Source: Cognatishimia sp. 1_MG-2023 (GTDB lineage: Bacteria > Pseudomonadota > Alphaproteobacteria > Rhodobacterales > Rhodobacteraceae). Taken from it: a DNA stretch of 64,000 bases. The first letter of the stretch is position 1; each line of letters opens with the position of its first letter. The notes beneath the pieces are model-generated. The model ran no database searches and was not told where the DNA came from. It worked only from the letters and a program-made list of their open reading frames with translations. This document shows positions 56,353-64,000 of this stretch, piece by piece. The DNA is taken from NCBI RefSeq assembly GCF_030548175.1, contig NZ_JAUORX010000010.1:18540-82539 (forward strand). The letters run 5' to 3'. The position numbers were made by a program, and so were the translations under genes.

Positions 56353-56994
56353 TTAGAACTTTTTGCGAGCGAGCCCATATTGGTATTCAGGGTACTCGCG
56401 CACATGTTCGTATCCTAAATGCGGTAGAATACTATCCCAAACTAAGCGCACAGATTGCGAGGCGGCCTCGTCAGGGTCATAGCGGTTGGCCAGTTTTGGG
56501 TTGTTTTCGTAATAACGGGATGTTCCGATGGCCCAATCCATATCATCCAAAAGCAACAGGCCTCCTGGGCGCAGAAGCATATCAACCAGCAGAGCGCCAA
56601 AACCTGTACTATCCCAAGTGTGACCGCCGTCAAAATAACAGAGGTCAAATTGAGGGCGCGGATTGGCGTTGATGAGGCGCTGCAATTCCCACGTGTATGA
56701 CCGTTTTGCAAAGAATGGGGTAACCCGATGGCTTAGGCCAGATTGGTCTAGGATGTCTTCGATATTGGGGCTGTGTTTTCGTGCAGTGGCTAGATCTATA
56801 GTTGAGAGATGCCCGGCATTCTGATCCTCTAGGATAGAACCAATATAAGCGCTGCTTTTTCCCTGATAAAAACCAATTTCAATGACATCATGCACATTGT
56901 TTTCTGTGATGATGTCACGCAGGATTTCGGCCCTTTGTCGATCCATGTAGGGAACGTCGCCAAACTTCGCGTCGATTAAATCTGCTTTTGACAT
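56353..56994 (-). CDS. Class I SAM-dependent methyltransferase
   Basis: 213 residues from ATG 56994 (MSKADLIDAKFGDVP); the frame continues to a GTG at 57042 inside the upstream gene. Motif I is VIEIGFYQGKSSAYI (about 37-51); STIDLAT follows, then FDLCYFDGGHTW and a PGGLLLLDDMDWA block. This is the Methyltransf_24-like type often found in glycan and secondary-metabolite loci. It is separated from the tandem methyltransferase gene by about 30 nt, so they form an operon. Substrate unknown, probably a sugar. Confidence 0.85.
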   Translation of the reverse strand: MSKADLIDAKFGDVPYMDRQRAEILRDIITENNVHDVIEIGFYQGKSSAYIGSILEDQNAGHLSTIDLATARKHSPNIEDILDQSGLSHRVTPFFAKRSYTWELQRLINANPRPQFDLCYFDGGHTWDSTGFGALLVDMLLRPGGLLLLDDMDWAIGTSRYYENNPKLANRYDPDEAASQSVRLVWDSILPHLGYEHVREYPEYQYGLARKKF

Positions 56995-57023
56995 TGGGTT
57001 CCCACTTTCCGGTGTAGCTTTAG

Positions 57024-58433
57024 TTAGCTTCGCTCCTTCCACGCTGCAGCATGGATGGAGCGAATAACGTGAATTCTGGTGTCTTGGATGGCGATGACAT
57101 CTGTTTCAGGTGGCAAGAGCGGTAACAGCAAATTCAAAGTCGACTGAAACGTGTCTTGGCCAGGGGCCATATCCCGAAGAATTGCGATACTGACTGTGCT
57201 GACTTCGTCGGGCAAATCGTCTTGCGAGATATGGCGAATGGATGGAAATGAGGAGCATAAGTCGTGTAAAGCGTCTTGGGTCTCTACGCCAAGATAACTT
57301 TGGGCGCCGCACATAATGTGGGCCAGTCCTGAAAGTGCCAAATTTGGGCCTATTTCTAGAATGTGCGCCCCAATCAACGCGTCGCCAAGCCTAGAAGCGG
57401 CTTTAAGCGCACCACTTGAAAAGCAGTTTTCGAACAACGGTAAATCAATTGCGGTGGCAGACCAATCGTGCCGAGAGTGATGCATCCAGAACGAACGTAT
57501 GGCCCAGATTAAGCTGGTATCAGCTGATTTAGCGAGGCGCGGAAATCGTTCAGCATTTTGAAAGCACAAAAGATCTGAAAAGACTGCAAGTTGTGGCTGT
57601 GCTTCTTTTGGTGAGTCGAGGGTTGCTTCGACTGTGTCCCACGCGGACAAATACGCTGTGTCTTGTGGTAACTTAGCGAGGGTAGAATAAGCTGCTGGCC
57701 AGTCTTGAATAAAGACTAAGTAAGCGAGGCGAGCCATTTGAAAAAGCGGACCATTCCAGGGATCAGTGTTTGGTGTGCGCAAATCGACATTGGCGAAGAT
57801 GTCGGGTGTGAATTCTATATCCTTCAGCATGGCAATGTGTTCACCGGGTTGAAGGACCGCGATGTTACACCACTTGGGCTGTCCTGTTGGGACCAACGCC
57901 AAGATGTTGCGTCGTAGCAAAAGATCAATCAAACACATCATTTCAAGCTGTGCAGGATTTAGCCCGTGTTTCACGAGGATGTAACCCTGTGGCGACATCG
58001 CCATTCCTATTGATTTCAGGCAATGCAGTAGTCCGTGGCCATCTCGTGGCGCGTCAATCAGGCAAAAATCAAGCGTGCCGTGGCTCCATTCGAACTGTTC
58101 ATAAAGCGTTTCATGTATTGTTGCCTTGAAGTTTCGGTCGGCCAGGTTCGCTTCAAAGACGGGTCGAAAACTCTCACCGACTTGTAGTACATTTGGATGG
58201 TTCTCAGCATTCTGTGCTGTCCAGACAAAGCGATCGACCACGTGTAATTCACCATATTTGGCGAACAACGCACTAACCCCACCCAGCCATGGACCAAACT
58301 CAATCAGCCGCGCGTTTTCTGGTAGTTTTTCAAGAATATTGCTTATCAGCGCAACATCCGTCTCCCCCATCATTCGGGGCAGGTCGGGCAAATTTTCTAA
58401 GGATTGCTTGTCAACCAAAGGTGACAGTTGCAT
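57024..58433 (-). CDS. Tandem methyltransferase-like protein
   Basis: 469 residues. Two Rossmann-like methyltransferase modules appear to be joined: the first has LIEFGPWLGGVSALFAKYG (about 42-60), VVDRF and CLIDAPRDG; the second, after about residue 345, has ILEIGPNLALSGLAHIMCG and YLGVET. Between them (about 230-340) is a helical linker rich in Trp, Leu and Ala that I do not recognise. The second module lacks an obvious catalytic loop and may be structural. Starts 33 bp from the divergent 777-residue glycosyltransferase gene. No known family covers the whole. Confidence 0.6.
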   Translation of the reverse strand: MQLSPLVDKQSLENLPDLPRMMGETDVALISNILEKLPENARLIEFGPWLGGVSALFAKYGELHVVDRFVWTAQNAENHPNVLQVGESFRPVFEANLADRNFKATIHETLYEQFEWSHGTLDFCLIDAPRDGHGLLHCLKSIGMAMSPQGYILVKHGLNPAQLEMMCLIDLLLRRNILALVPTGQPKWCNIAVLQPGEHIAMLKDIEFTPDIFANVDLRTPNTDPWNGPLFQMARLAYLVFIQDWPAAYSTLAKLPQDTAYLSAWDTVEATLDSPKEAQPQLAVFSDLLCFQNAERFPRLAKSADTSLIWAIRSFWMHHSRHDWSATAIDLPLFENCFSSGALKAASRLGDALIGAHILEIGPNLALSGLAHIMCGAQSYLGVETQDALHDLCSSFPSIRHISQDDLPDEVSTVSIAILRDMAPGQDTFQSTLNLLLPLLPPETDVIAIQDTRIHVIRSIHAAAWKERS

Positions 58434-58466
58434 ACTGATTTTGCCTTGTAATTAGACGGGATACGT

Positions 58467-60800
58467 ATGGATCAGGGTAGTTTACTGGAGCAATTCGCGC
58501 AAGTTCGTCGCCAGCTGATGACCCTTTGCGCAAAAGACCGGTATTCTGCTGCCCATATGTTTCTTGTTGGATCAGGCATGACACCGAGCGCGGCCCCAGG
58601 TCTTTGGGAATATGTCGCCCGTCGCGCCAATGAGGCTGGGCATCACCCGATTGCGCATGAATTACGAAAGACGCTTTGGAAGTCTGACATTCGGAATGAC
58701 GACATCGCCCTACAAGAAGCGCAGTATTTTCTAGGTCGCAAAGACTACGAAAACTGTTGCTTTGTAATAGAGGCGCAGTTTGGATCGGTACCAGACTATC
58801 CCATGGCACTGGCCCTTCTGACGCGAGCTTATATGTTGATGGCTCGATCCCAAACCGGTCTCTCACGGCTGCGCACAAATCGCGAGATCGCGCTGCGTTT
58901 AACGCGGGCCGTAATTTTCGCGACGGCTGATCACGCTGCCGCTGCAATTGATCTATTGCGTTTCAGTGGTGAAATTGATCGTGCCATTGCTCTGACGCAA
59001 CAGGCGCGAAACGAGTTTCCCGACGACATTCGCTTTCAGATGCGCGAGGCGCGTATTGAAGAGCAAAAGGGGCAGTTCGACCGTGCTATTGCCCTGTGGA
59101 GTAATGTCGCTGATACTTCGGATCGTTATCGCCTTGAGGCTCTGTTCAAGTTGTACGGATTATATAATCGGCTAGAGCAAGAGACTGCCGGACAGAAGAT
59201 TGCAGCGCGTCTGCTTTTAATGGAATTACCCATAGATCGCCGAATTCAATTAGCGCTTTTGATGGGGCAGCCAAAAGTACTGCATGCGCTGGTAAAGCTA
59301 GCGGCTTTGGGCGGGGCGAGCGATGCGCCGTTACACTTTGAACAAGGTCTGGCAATTGGCGATCTGTTGTTGGATCACGGATATATTGGGCTTGTCCTTT
59401 GGCTGAGGCGGCAGCGGATGCCGCTTAGTGACAGGGTCAAGGCAACTTTGGATGCTTGCCAGTTTGGTGACCGGCCGGATCGCGCTATGCCGGATAGCTT
59501 TGAAGAGGCAGTAAGCTTGCGTAGTCCAGATTTTATGCTGCCTTTAGACAGGTTCGCGCCAAGAACCCCTAAACCGCCAGGCTGGCCAGGCAGTCGAAGT
59601 GATCCAGGGCGAATTCTATTGGTGAATTCATCGCTGAAAGCCGGTGGGGCAGAGCGGCAATTTGTAGCCTTGGTTCGAGCGCTGTGCGAGGCTGGAGTTG
59701 ATCGGGAGAATATTCATGTCGGATTGTTCAATTTGGATGAAGACAGACGCATGGACCACTTTTTGCCTGACTTACGAGCGTTGGGTGTGAAAATACATGA
59801 TTTGGCACGCCGACAAGTAAGCAATCCGCAATTACCCCATGACGTTGGGCATATGGTTAATGCCCTGCCAAGCCAATTGAAATATGACCTACGGCCGCTC
59901 TGGTATTTGGTACAAGAGTTACGACCAAATGTAATTCATGGGTGGCAGGACCGGTCCGCCGCAGTCTGTGGATTGGTTGCGCATTTGGCTGAAACCGAGC
60001 GTGTCGTTCTAAGTATGCGAAATATGACACCGCAAACGCGTTATGATCGTAACTTAATGGCTCTAAAGCCGCTATTGTCGTCGTATTTGGAAAAACCGAA
60101 CTTCGTTTTGACTGCGAACTCGAAATTAGGGGCCACAGATTACGCCGAATGGCTCAATGTCCGCCAAGTAGATGTCGGGGTCATGACCAATGCTGTAGAT
60201 ATTGCGCCTTTTGCAAGGGTCGCGGAGTTAAAGAAAGCAACTCGGCTAAATGATGCGCCGCTCCGTGTGGGCGGCGTTTTTCGTTTTGCGTTGAATAAGC
60301 GACCATTGCTTTGGCTTGAAACCGTTGCGGCGCTGCGCAATCACTTGGACATTGACGTTGAACCGCGACTTTATGGCGAAGGTCCTATGGAGGCCGAAAT
60401 GCAGCGGTACGCTGATGACTTAGGGCTGGGGTCATTGCGTTTGGTTTCTGGTGAGGCCGATCCAGCGAAGCTGTATTCTGATATGGACGTGTTGTTGCTG
60501 ATGTCACGTGTCGAAGGCGTGCCCAATGTTCTGTTAGAGGCGCAGGCCTGTGGTTTGCCAGTTGCGGCATGTCGTGTTGGGGGCGTTGAGGAGGCCGTTC
60601 AAAATCGCGGAGATTCTGCGGCTTTGGTGATGGAGCCTGATGTCAGTGCGGCTATAGCGGCAAAGTCTATTGCCGAATGGTTACCAAATGCGCTTGCCGC
60701 CGAACACTTTCCTCGCGTTGGCTTTGTTCGCACGCATTTTAGCCCAGAGGTCTTAGCAAAACAGGCGTTGCGCTACTATTGCGGACAGGGGGATGTCTAG
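58467..60800 (+). CDS. Large protein with TPR-like N-terminus and GT4 glycosyltransferase domain
   Basis: 777 residues. The first 380 are helical with TPR-like periodicity (for example about 170-235, RAIALTQQARNEFPDD and FDRAIALWSNVADTSD). Then a GT4 GT-B domain: ILLVNSSLKAGGAERQF (about 387-403) and EGVPNVLLEAQACGLPVAA (about 683-701, the Ex7E sugar-nucleotide motif). The helical part may bind a partner or a protein acceptor. First gene of a three-gene operon; its stop shares one base with the next start (taGtg). Confidence 0.85.
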   Translation: MDQGSLLEQFAQVRRQLMTLCAKDRYSAAHMFLVGSGMTPSAAPGLWEYVARRANEAGHHPIAHELRKTLWKSDIRNDDIALQEAQYFLGRKDYENCCFVIEAQFGSVPDYPMALALLTRAYMLMARSQTGLSRLRTNREIALRLTRAVIFATADHAAAAIDLLRFSGEIDRAIALTQQARNEFPDDIRFQMREARIEEQKGQFDRAIALWSNVADTSDRYRLEALFKLYGLYNRLEQETAGQKIAARLLLMELPIDRRIQLALLMGQPKVLHALVKLAALGGASDAPLHFEQGLAIGDLLLDHGYIGLVLWLRRQRMPLSDRVKATLDACQFGDRPDRAMPDSFEEAVSLRSPDFMLPLDRFAPRTPKPPGWPGSRSDPGRILLVNSSLKAGGAERQFVALVRALCEAGVDRENIHVGLFNLDEDRRMDHFLPDLRALGVKIHDLARRQVSNPQLPHDVGHMVNALPSQLKYDLRPLWYLVQELRPNVIHGWQDRSAAVCGLVAHLAETERVVLSMRNMTPQTRYDRNLMALKPLLSSYLEKPNFVLTANSKLGATDYAEWLNVRQVDVGVMTNAVDIAPFARVAELKKATRLNDAPLRVGGVFRFALNKRPLLWLETVAALRNHLDIDVEPRLYGEGPMEAEMQRYADDLGLGSLRLVSGEADPAKLYSDMDVLLLMSRVEGVPNVLLEAQACGLPVAACRVGGVEEAVQNRGDSAALVMEPDVSAAIAAKSIAEWLPNALAAEHFPRVGFVRTHFSPEVLAKQALRYYCGQGDV

Positions 60801-62557
60801 TGCAGGCCCAAGACTCTAGCAAAATTTGGCGTGTCGGTGTTTTGGGGGATTTGTATGACCCGGTTGGTCAACTGTTGGAAGATATTCCAGCTCGGGCGAC
60901 GCACCTTTTTGTTCCCATCGAAGACCCTGCAAAAGACGCAGAATATGTGGATGAAATCATTGTCCTGTCGCAGTCATATGCGTTGGCGCACCTCCCAGGA
61001 TTGTTAAAATGCGATCTCCCTTTCAGCATCGTATTGCGACGACTTGATACTGAGGTGCATCCACGTGACTGGCGCAGAGAGTCAGAGATTCTGAAACGGT
61101 GTATCGCGGACGCAGAAGACGCCAATATCCAACTTGCGGCATTGACTGAAGCTGCCGCTTCTGAATTTCGTATGGAGTTTGGATTTAGAGTCAAAGCATT
61201 AGACGCCCTTGTTCCGGTAGCCGATGGATTGCCTCCTTTTGCAATTGATCGCCAACAGCGCGAAGTGACGTTTGCACTATCTGGGCAAAACAAACCGCGA
61301 GAAAGCCGCCGGGTTGAAACAGATGCGCTACATTGGGCACGTTTGCGACGTCTGTCTGTACTGCATGGGTCCGACCATACAGATCTAGACCTGCAGGATA
61401 TGGTGTCTTGGGCGAACTCCAGCCGAGGTCTGCGAATGGCAAATGATAAGCCGCAAAAACTGCGTTGGTTGGCCGTTGTCCCCAACGGTGTTGGGCTTGG
61501 GCACATTACGCGTATGATGGCATTGGCCAAAGCCGTGCAGGCTCATCATGACGCAGAGGTTATCTTTTGGTGTTTCTCAAGGGCTGCGGAAATTTTGCAA
61601 GCGGCGGGTTTCCAGATCGTGTTGCGCCAAAATGCGGGGCACCTAAAAGCACACCCACCTGCATGGCGCGATTGGGAAACCCAAGAATTCTCTATTGCCT
61701 TACAGCACCTCCGGCCAGATATTGTTTCCTATGATGGCGCGGTCATTGATCCGTTTATCTTCAGGGCTTTACGCATGCCAGGTTGCGGCAAAAGTGCGTT
61801 TCTATGGGTGCGGCGCGGTATGTTGCGATACGACTCAGATCCGCAGTTTCTTGAGAATGAGCAGTTTTGCGACTTAATCCTAGAACCAGGTGATTTAGCT
61901 GTAGCTGTCGACAAAGGCCCAACCAAAACAAGACAAGCGCGGCTGCGGGGATTTTCAGAAACCTATGTAACGAAGCCAGTGGCCCTTGCGAAAATGATTG
62001 CACCTTATTCTCGTCGAGAAGCTAAGCGACGGATGAAACTCGGATGGGGCAAACACTGTCTTGTGTCATTGGGAGGGGCGTTTGGAGATTGGGATGCAAT
62101 CGAGGCAGAGATTGTCGCGCAGGCCAAAGCCAAAGGCGTCACATTGATCTGGGCTCAGTCGCCATTGGCGCCCCCGCCACAATCTCAAGAGACGCTTATT
62201 CGCAGGTTATTTCCGCTCAGTCGATATTTGCCGGGGATCGACGGAGTCATTACAGCAACGGGATACAACAGTTTTCATGAATTGATGTTGGGGTATTCGG
62301 GGCCGGTGATGTTTGCCCCAACAAATTTCGTACGTATGGATGATCAAGTAGCGCGTGCCAGCTATGCAGCCGAACAAGGTTGGTCTTCGGTTGTGTTTTC
62401 CGATCAGCCTGATGGCATGAAGGACCGTATTGGGGACTTCATGCAGCAAGTCAAAGATGGGGCGACCTTCCGGAACCGGCCAACAGATAACCTTGACGGA
62501 AGGGCCTTCGCCGACCGGCTACGCAATATCTGTCAACGTTATAGACGGGAGATTTGA
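60800..62557 (+). CDS. Glycosyltransferase, MurG-like GT-B, with unknown N-terminal domain
   Basis: 585 residues from GTG 60800, with ribosome site acaggggga; the frame's earlier start at 60779 lies inside the upstream gene. About residues 1-215 match nothing I recognise. From about 220 a GT-B fold of the MurG/MGDG-synthase type: VVPNGVGLGHITRMMALAKA (about 226-245), CLVSLGGAFGDWD (about 418-430), GVITATGYNSFHELMLGY (about 482-499). It likely transfers a sugar from a UDP-sugar. The next gene starts 1 nt after its stop. Confidence 0.78.
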   Translation: MQAQDSSKIWRVGVLGDLYDPVGQLLEDIPARATHLFVPIEDPAKDAEYVDEIIVLSQSYALAHLPGLLKCDLPFSIVLRRLDTEVHPRDWRRESEILKRCIADAEDANIQLAALTEAAASEFRMEFGFRVKALDALVPVADGLPPFAIDRQQREVTFALSGQNKPRESRRVETDALHWARLRRLSVLHGSDHTDLDLQDMVSWANSSRGLRMANDKPQKLRWLAVVPNGVGLGHITRMMALAKAVQAHHDAEVIFWCFSRAAEILQAAGFQIVLRQNAGHLKAHPPAWRDWETQEFSIALQHLRPDIVSYDGAVIDPFIFRALRMPGCGKSAFLWVRRGMLRYDSDPQFLENEQFCDLILEPGDLAVAVDKGPTKTRQARLRGFSETYVTKPVALAKMIAPYSRREAKRRMKLGWGKHCLVSLGGAFGDWDAIEAEIVAQAKAKGVTLIWAQSPLAPPPQSQETLIRRLFPLSRYLPGIDGVITATGYNSFHELMLGYSGPVMFAPTNFVRMDDQVARASYAAEQGWSSVVFSDQPDGMKDRIGDFMQQVKDGATFRNRPTDNLDGRAFADRLRNICQRYRREI

Positions 62558-62558
62558 A

Positions 62559-63164
62559 ATGGGAGAATCCGCTGATCCAAATTTAGGCTCCGCCGCCCTG
62601 TTGCGCCGACTGGCACGCGACAATCAAACGATGGGCCCTCGATTGGCACAGCTAGAGTTTCAGCAAATGATGCGTGAGCTCGCGAACCCGACGTTGTTTG
62701 ACCTTGTGATAGATTTTCCTGAGCAGGAGAAAGTACGGCCATTGGTGCTCCCGACGATGGCAGAACATCCAATGGCCAACCGTGCACCGGTGTTAAACGT
62801 TACGCTTGGCAGGACAGCTTGGATTGAAAACCCTGATAGCTTACCCGTTGTCGGGATCTTCATTTCTGATCATCAGCACCCCGCAACACGTCCTGCACTT
62901 GCCGCGTTGATGCGGCAACACCATGCAGCACCATTTGCAAGGTTCGTTTTTCTATGTGCATCCATGCGACCTATTCCGTTTCTAGGACGATATGAATTCA
63001 CATATGAGTATGTCAGCGCGCAGGACCCAGTGGTACTCGCTCGTCGGTTAAGGCTTCGGTATGGGATGGAGCAGATACGGGATTTGGGCAGCGGGCGCCC
63101 GATATGGCGTGGAAAGCGCGCTATGAACACGTCGAACGGCGAAAATCCGGGTGAAACTGGCTGA
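62559..63164 (+). CDS. Protein of unknown function, third gene of the glycosyltransferase operon
   Basis: 201 residues from ATG 62559, with ribosome site cgggagattt; the open frame extends to 62430 inside the upstream gene. No signal peptide or membrane helix. It has a mixed alpha-beta look with strands such as PVLNVTLGRTAWI and SLPVVGIFISDHQHPATRPALAALMRQ (about 92-125), ARFVFLCASMRPIPFLGRYEFTYEY (about 133-158), and a basic C-terminal part. The C-terminal DPVVLARRLRLRYGMEQIRDL could be a helical pair. I do not recognise the family. Confidence 0.65.
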   Translation: MGESADPNLGSAALLRRLARDNQTMGPRLAQLEFQQMMRELANPTLFDLVIDFPEQEKVRPLVLPTMAEHPMANRAPVLNVTLGRTAWIENPDSLPVVGIFISDHQHPATRPALAALMRQHHAAPFARFVFLCASMRPIPFLGRYEFTYEYVSAQDPVVLARRLRLRYGMEQIRDLGSGRPIWRGKRAMNTSNGENPGETG

Positions 63165-63198
63165 ATTTCGCCTGCCTCAATTATAACATAATTTTTTG

Positions 63199-63306
63199 GT
63201 GACCTCGGTAGAAACGTTTCTTAAATCGGGTTCAGGCATGATTGAGCAAGCGCTGCAAAACGCAGGGCACCTTTATCAGGTCAAAAATGCGGAAGTTGAG
63301 GGCTAG
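63199..63306 (+). CDS. Possible 35-residue leader or small protein
   Basis: Open frame from GTG 63199 (VTSVETFLKSGSG...) to TAG 63304-63306, ending 3 nt before the next gene. Composition is protein-like (amphipathic helix MIEQALQNAGHLYQV), but there is no clear ribosome site. It could be a translated leader of the following exported protein, or chance. Low confidence. Confidence 0.25.
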   Translation: MTSVETFLKSGSGMIEQALQNAGHLYQVKNAEVEG

Positions 63307-63309
63307 AGT

Positions 63310-63606
63310 ATGAAGAAGACGGTTCTTGGGGCCATAATTGCGGGCATCTCATTGGCAGCAGCAGGACACGTTTCGGCGGCAACCTGTGCTGATCGTGACC
63401 ACGTTATGGCTAAACTAGCGGAGCAGTTTGGCGAAGCGCCTGTTGCAAATACAGTCAGTCACAGCAAACGGGTTCTTGAGGTATTTGCCTCCCCGAATGC
63501 AGAGACATGGTCCATCGTCGTGACTTTGCCGGAACGCAATCTCGCGTGTCTTGCAGCAACAGGCAAAGGCCAAGTCAGACTCACATCGACCTTGCAGTCA
63601 CTGTAA
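63310..63606 (+). CDS. Small exported protein of unknown function
   Basis: 98 residues with a clear signal peptide (MKKTVLGAIIAGISLAAAGHVSA, cleavage about residue 23). The mature 75 residues carry two cysteines (TCADRDHV near its start and NLACLAA near its end) that could form a disulfide in the periplasm. DAS-free beta-rich middle with SWSIVV-like strand (TWSIVVTLPE). No family recognised. Confidence 0.7.
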   Translation: MKKTVLGAIIAGISLAAAGHVSAATCADRDHVMAKLAEQFGEAPVANTVSHSKRVLEVFASPNAETWSIVVTLPERNLACLAATGKGQVRLTSTLQSL

Positions 63607-63665
63607 TAACTGCAAGGCCGTAAATGTTTGGATAACCTGCGGTGTTCAGGGTGTTGGTCTATGGG

Positions 63666-64000
63666 CTACCATTTGCCGCCACCACCTCCGCCGCCTCCAT
63701 CGCAGTCACCACCACCACCGGATGCGTTCCAAAGCCACCAATCGAGGTAGTTACTCTCTCCGTTTGGTGTTTGAACCTGCATGGTCGTGCGAAGCGCAAG
63801 GTACTGCGACATTTGTTGCGAACTACCGCGCGAAATAAACGTGTCTACCCAGTGGGAATCCAACGCTGTTACTTCTTCGGGGGTGGCTATCGCGTAAGAC
63901 GTGCGAACCGCGAATTCGAGATCTTGCTCTAAATCCGTCAGATTTAGAATATCAATCAACTCATCACGTAGTGGCAATTGTCCCTGCCCGCTGTCCAATT
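63666..64000 (-). CDS. 3' part of an unknown protein with a glycine-only tail
   Basis: About 110 visible residues; the frame is open to the window edge. The acidic helical part (TDLEQDLEFAVRTSYAIATPEEVTALDSHW) leads to a C-terminus WLWNASGGGGDCDGGGGGGGGKW. Such a run with one Cys and two Asp could be an unstructured linker end, a ligand for a modifying enzyme, or an export tail. No family recognised; function unknown. Confidence 0.5.
   Translation of the reverse strand, partial: LDSGQGQLPLRDELIDILNLTDLEQDLEFAVRTSYAIATPEEVTALDSHWVDTFISRGSSQQMSQYLALRTTMQVQTPNGESNYLDWWLWNASGGGGDCDGGGGGGGGKW

Overview
The window looks like part of a secondary replicon (chromid or megaplasmid) of a marine alphaproteobacterium of the Rhodobacterales / Roseobacter group. 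This rests on a complete repABC replication-partition module (about 17.5-21.5 kb) with four copies of a 16-bp palindrome, TRAP transporter permeases, the otn acid-sugar operon, RTX proteins, and general gene style; no marker gene allows a species call. A tRNA-Thr(TGT) gene sits directly behind repC, and genes of central metabolism (fbp, pgm, glpD, an aconitase homologue) and Kdo synthesis share the replicon, which favours a chromid over a dispensable plasmid. I saw no IS element, prophage or CRISPR array.

Layout. 0-1.8 kb: the end of a TRAP transporter operon with a strong terminator. 1.8-3.5 kb: a hipBA-type toxin-antitoxin pair preceded by three evenly spaced operator-like palindromes. 3.5-7.5 kb, minus strand: an operon for an ATP-grasp enzyme, an alpha-E protein, a transglutaminase and the proteasome-like peptidase Anbu. 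7.7-9.4 kb: an Lrp/AsnC regulator and a saccharopine-dehydrogenase-like enzyme. 9.7-12.1 kb: glpD-glpR with GlpR-type operators. 12.3-14.5 kb: a tungstate-type ABC transporter (tupBCA). 14.6-17.5 kb: Nudix hydrolase, class III CoA-transferase, glycerate kinase. 17.5-21.5 kb: repABC with a predicted antisense RNA. 22.0-24.7 kb: otnK-otnC-otnI for four-carbon acid sugars. 24.7-27.4 kb: fbp and pgm. 27.5-31.8 kb: a divergent aconitase, an IclR regulator and a PrpB-like lyase.

32-49.5 kb is a cell-surface locus: capsule export genes kpsM, kpsE and kpsT, three glycosyltransferases, an FkbM methyltransferase, a sulfotransferase, two large RTX proteins (one a predicted zinc metalloprotease) with the same C-terminal module, a DUF2793 protein, and kdsA-kdsB-kdsD for CMP-Kdo. 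49.6-56.2 kb: a LysR regulator and a five-gene peptide/oligopeptide ABC importer. 56.3-63.2 kb: a second glycan-modification cluster with two methyltransferase-like proteins facing a three-gene glycosyltransferase operon. 63.2-64 kb: a small exported protein and the end of a protein with a glycine-only tail, cut by the window edge.

The most rewarding points for follow-up are: the apparent embedding of the antisense-RNA promoter of repABC in a partition palindrome; the Anbu/ATP-grasp/transglutaminase operon; the aconitase-PrpB-IclR module, which looks like a dedicated catabolic pathway rather than the TCA cycle; the paired RTX proteins; and the tandem methyltransferase and MurG-like enzymes near the right end. 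All positions, motifs and hairpins were read by eye. No database search was run.
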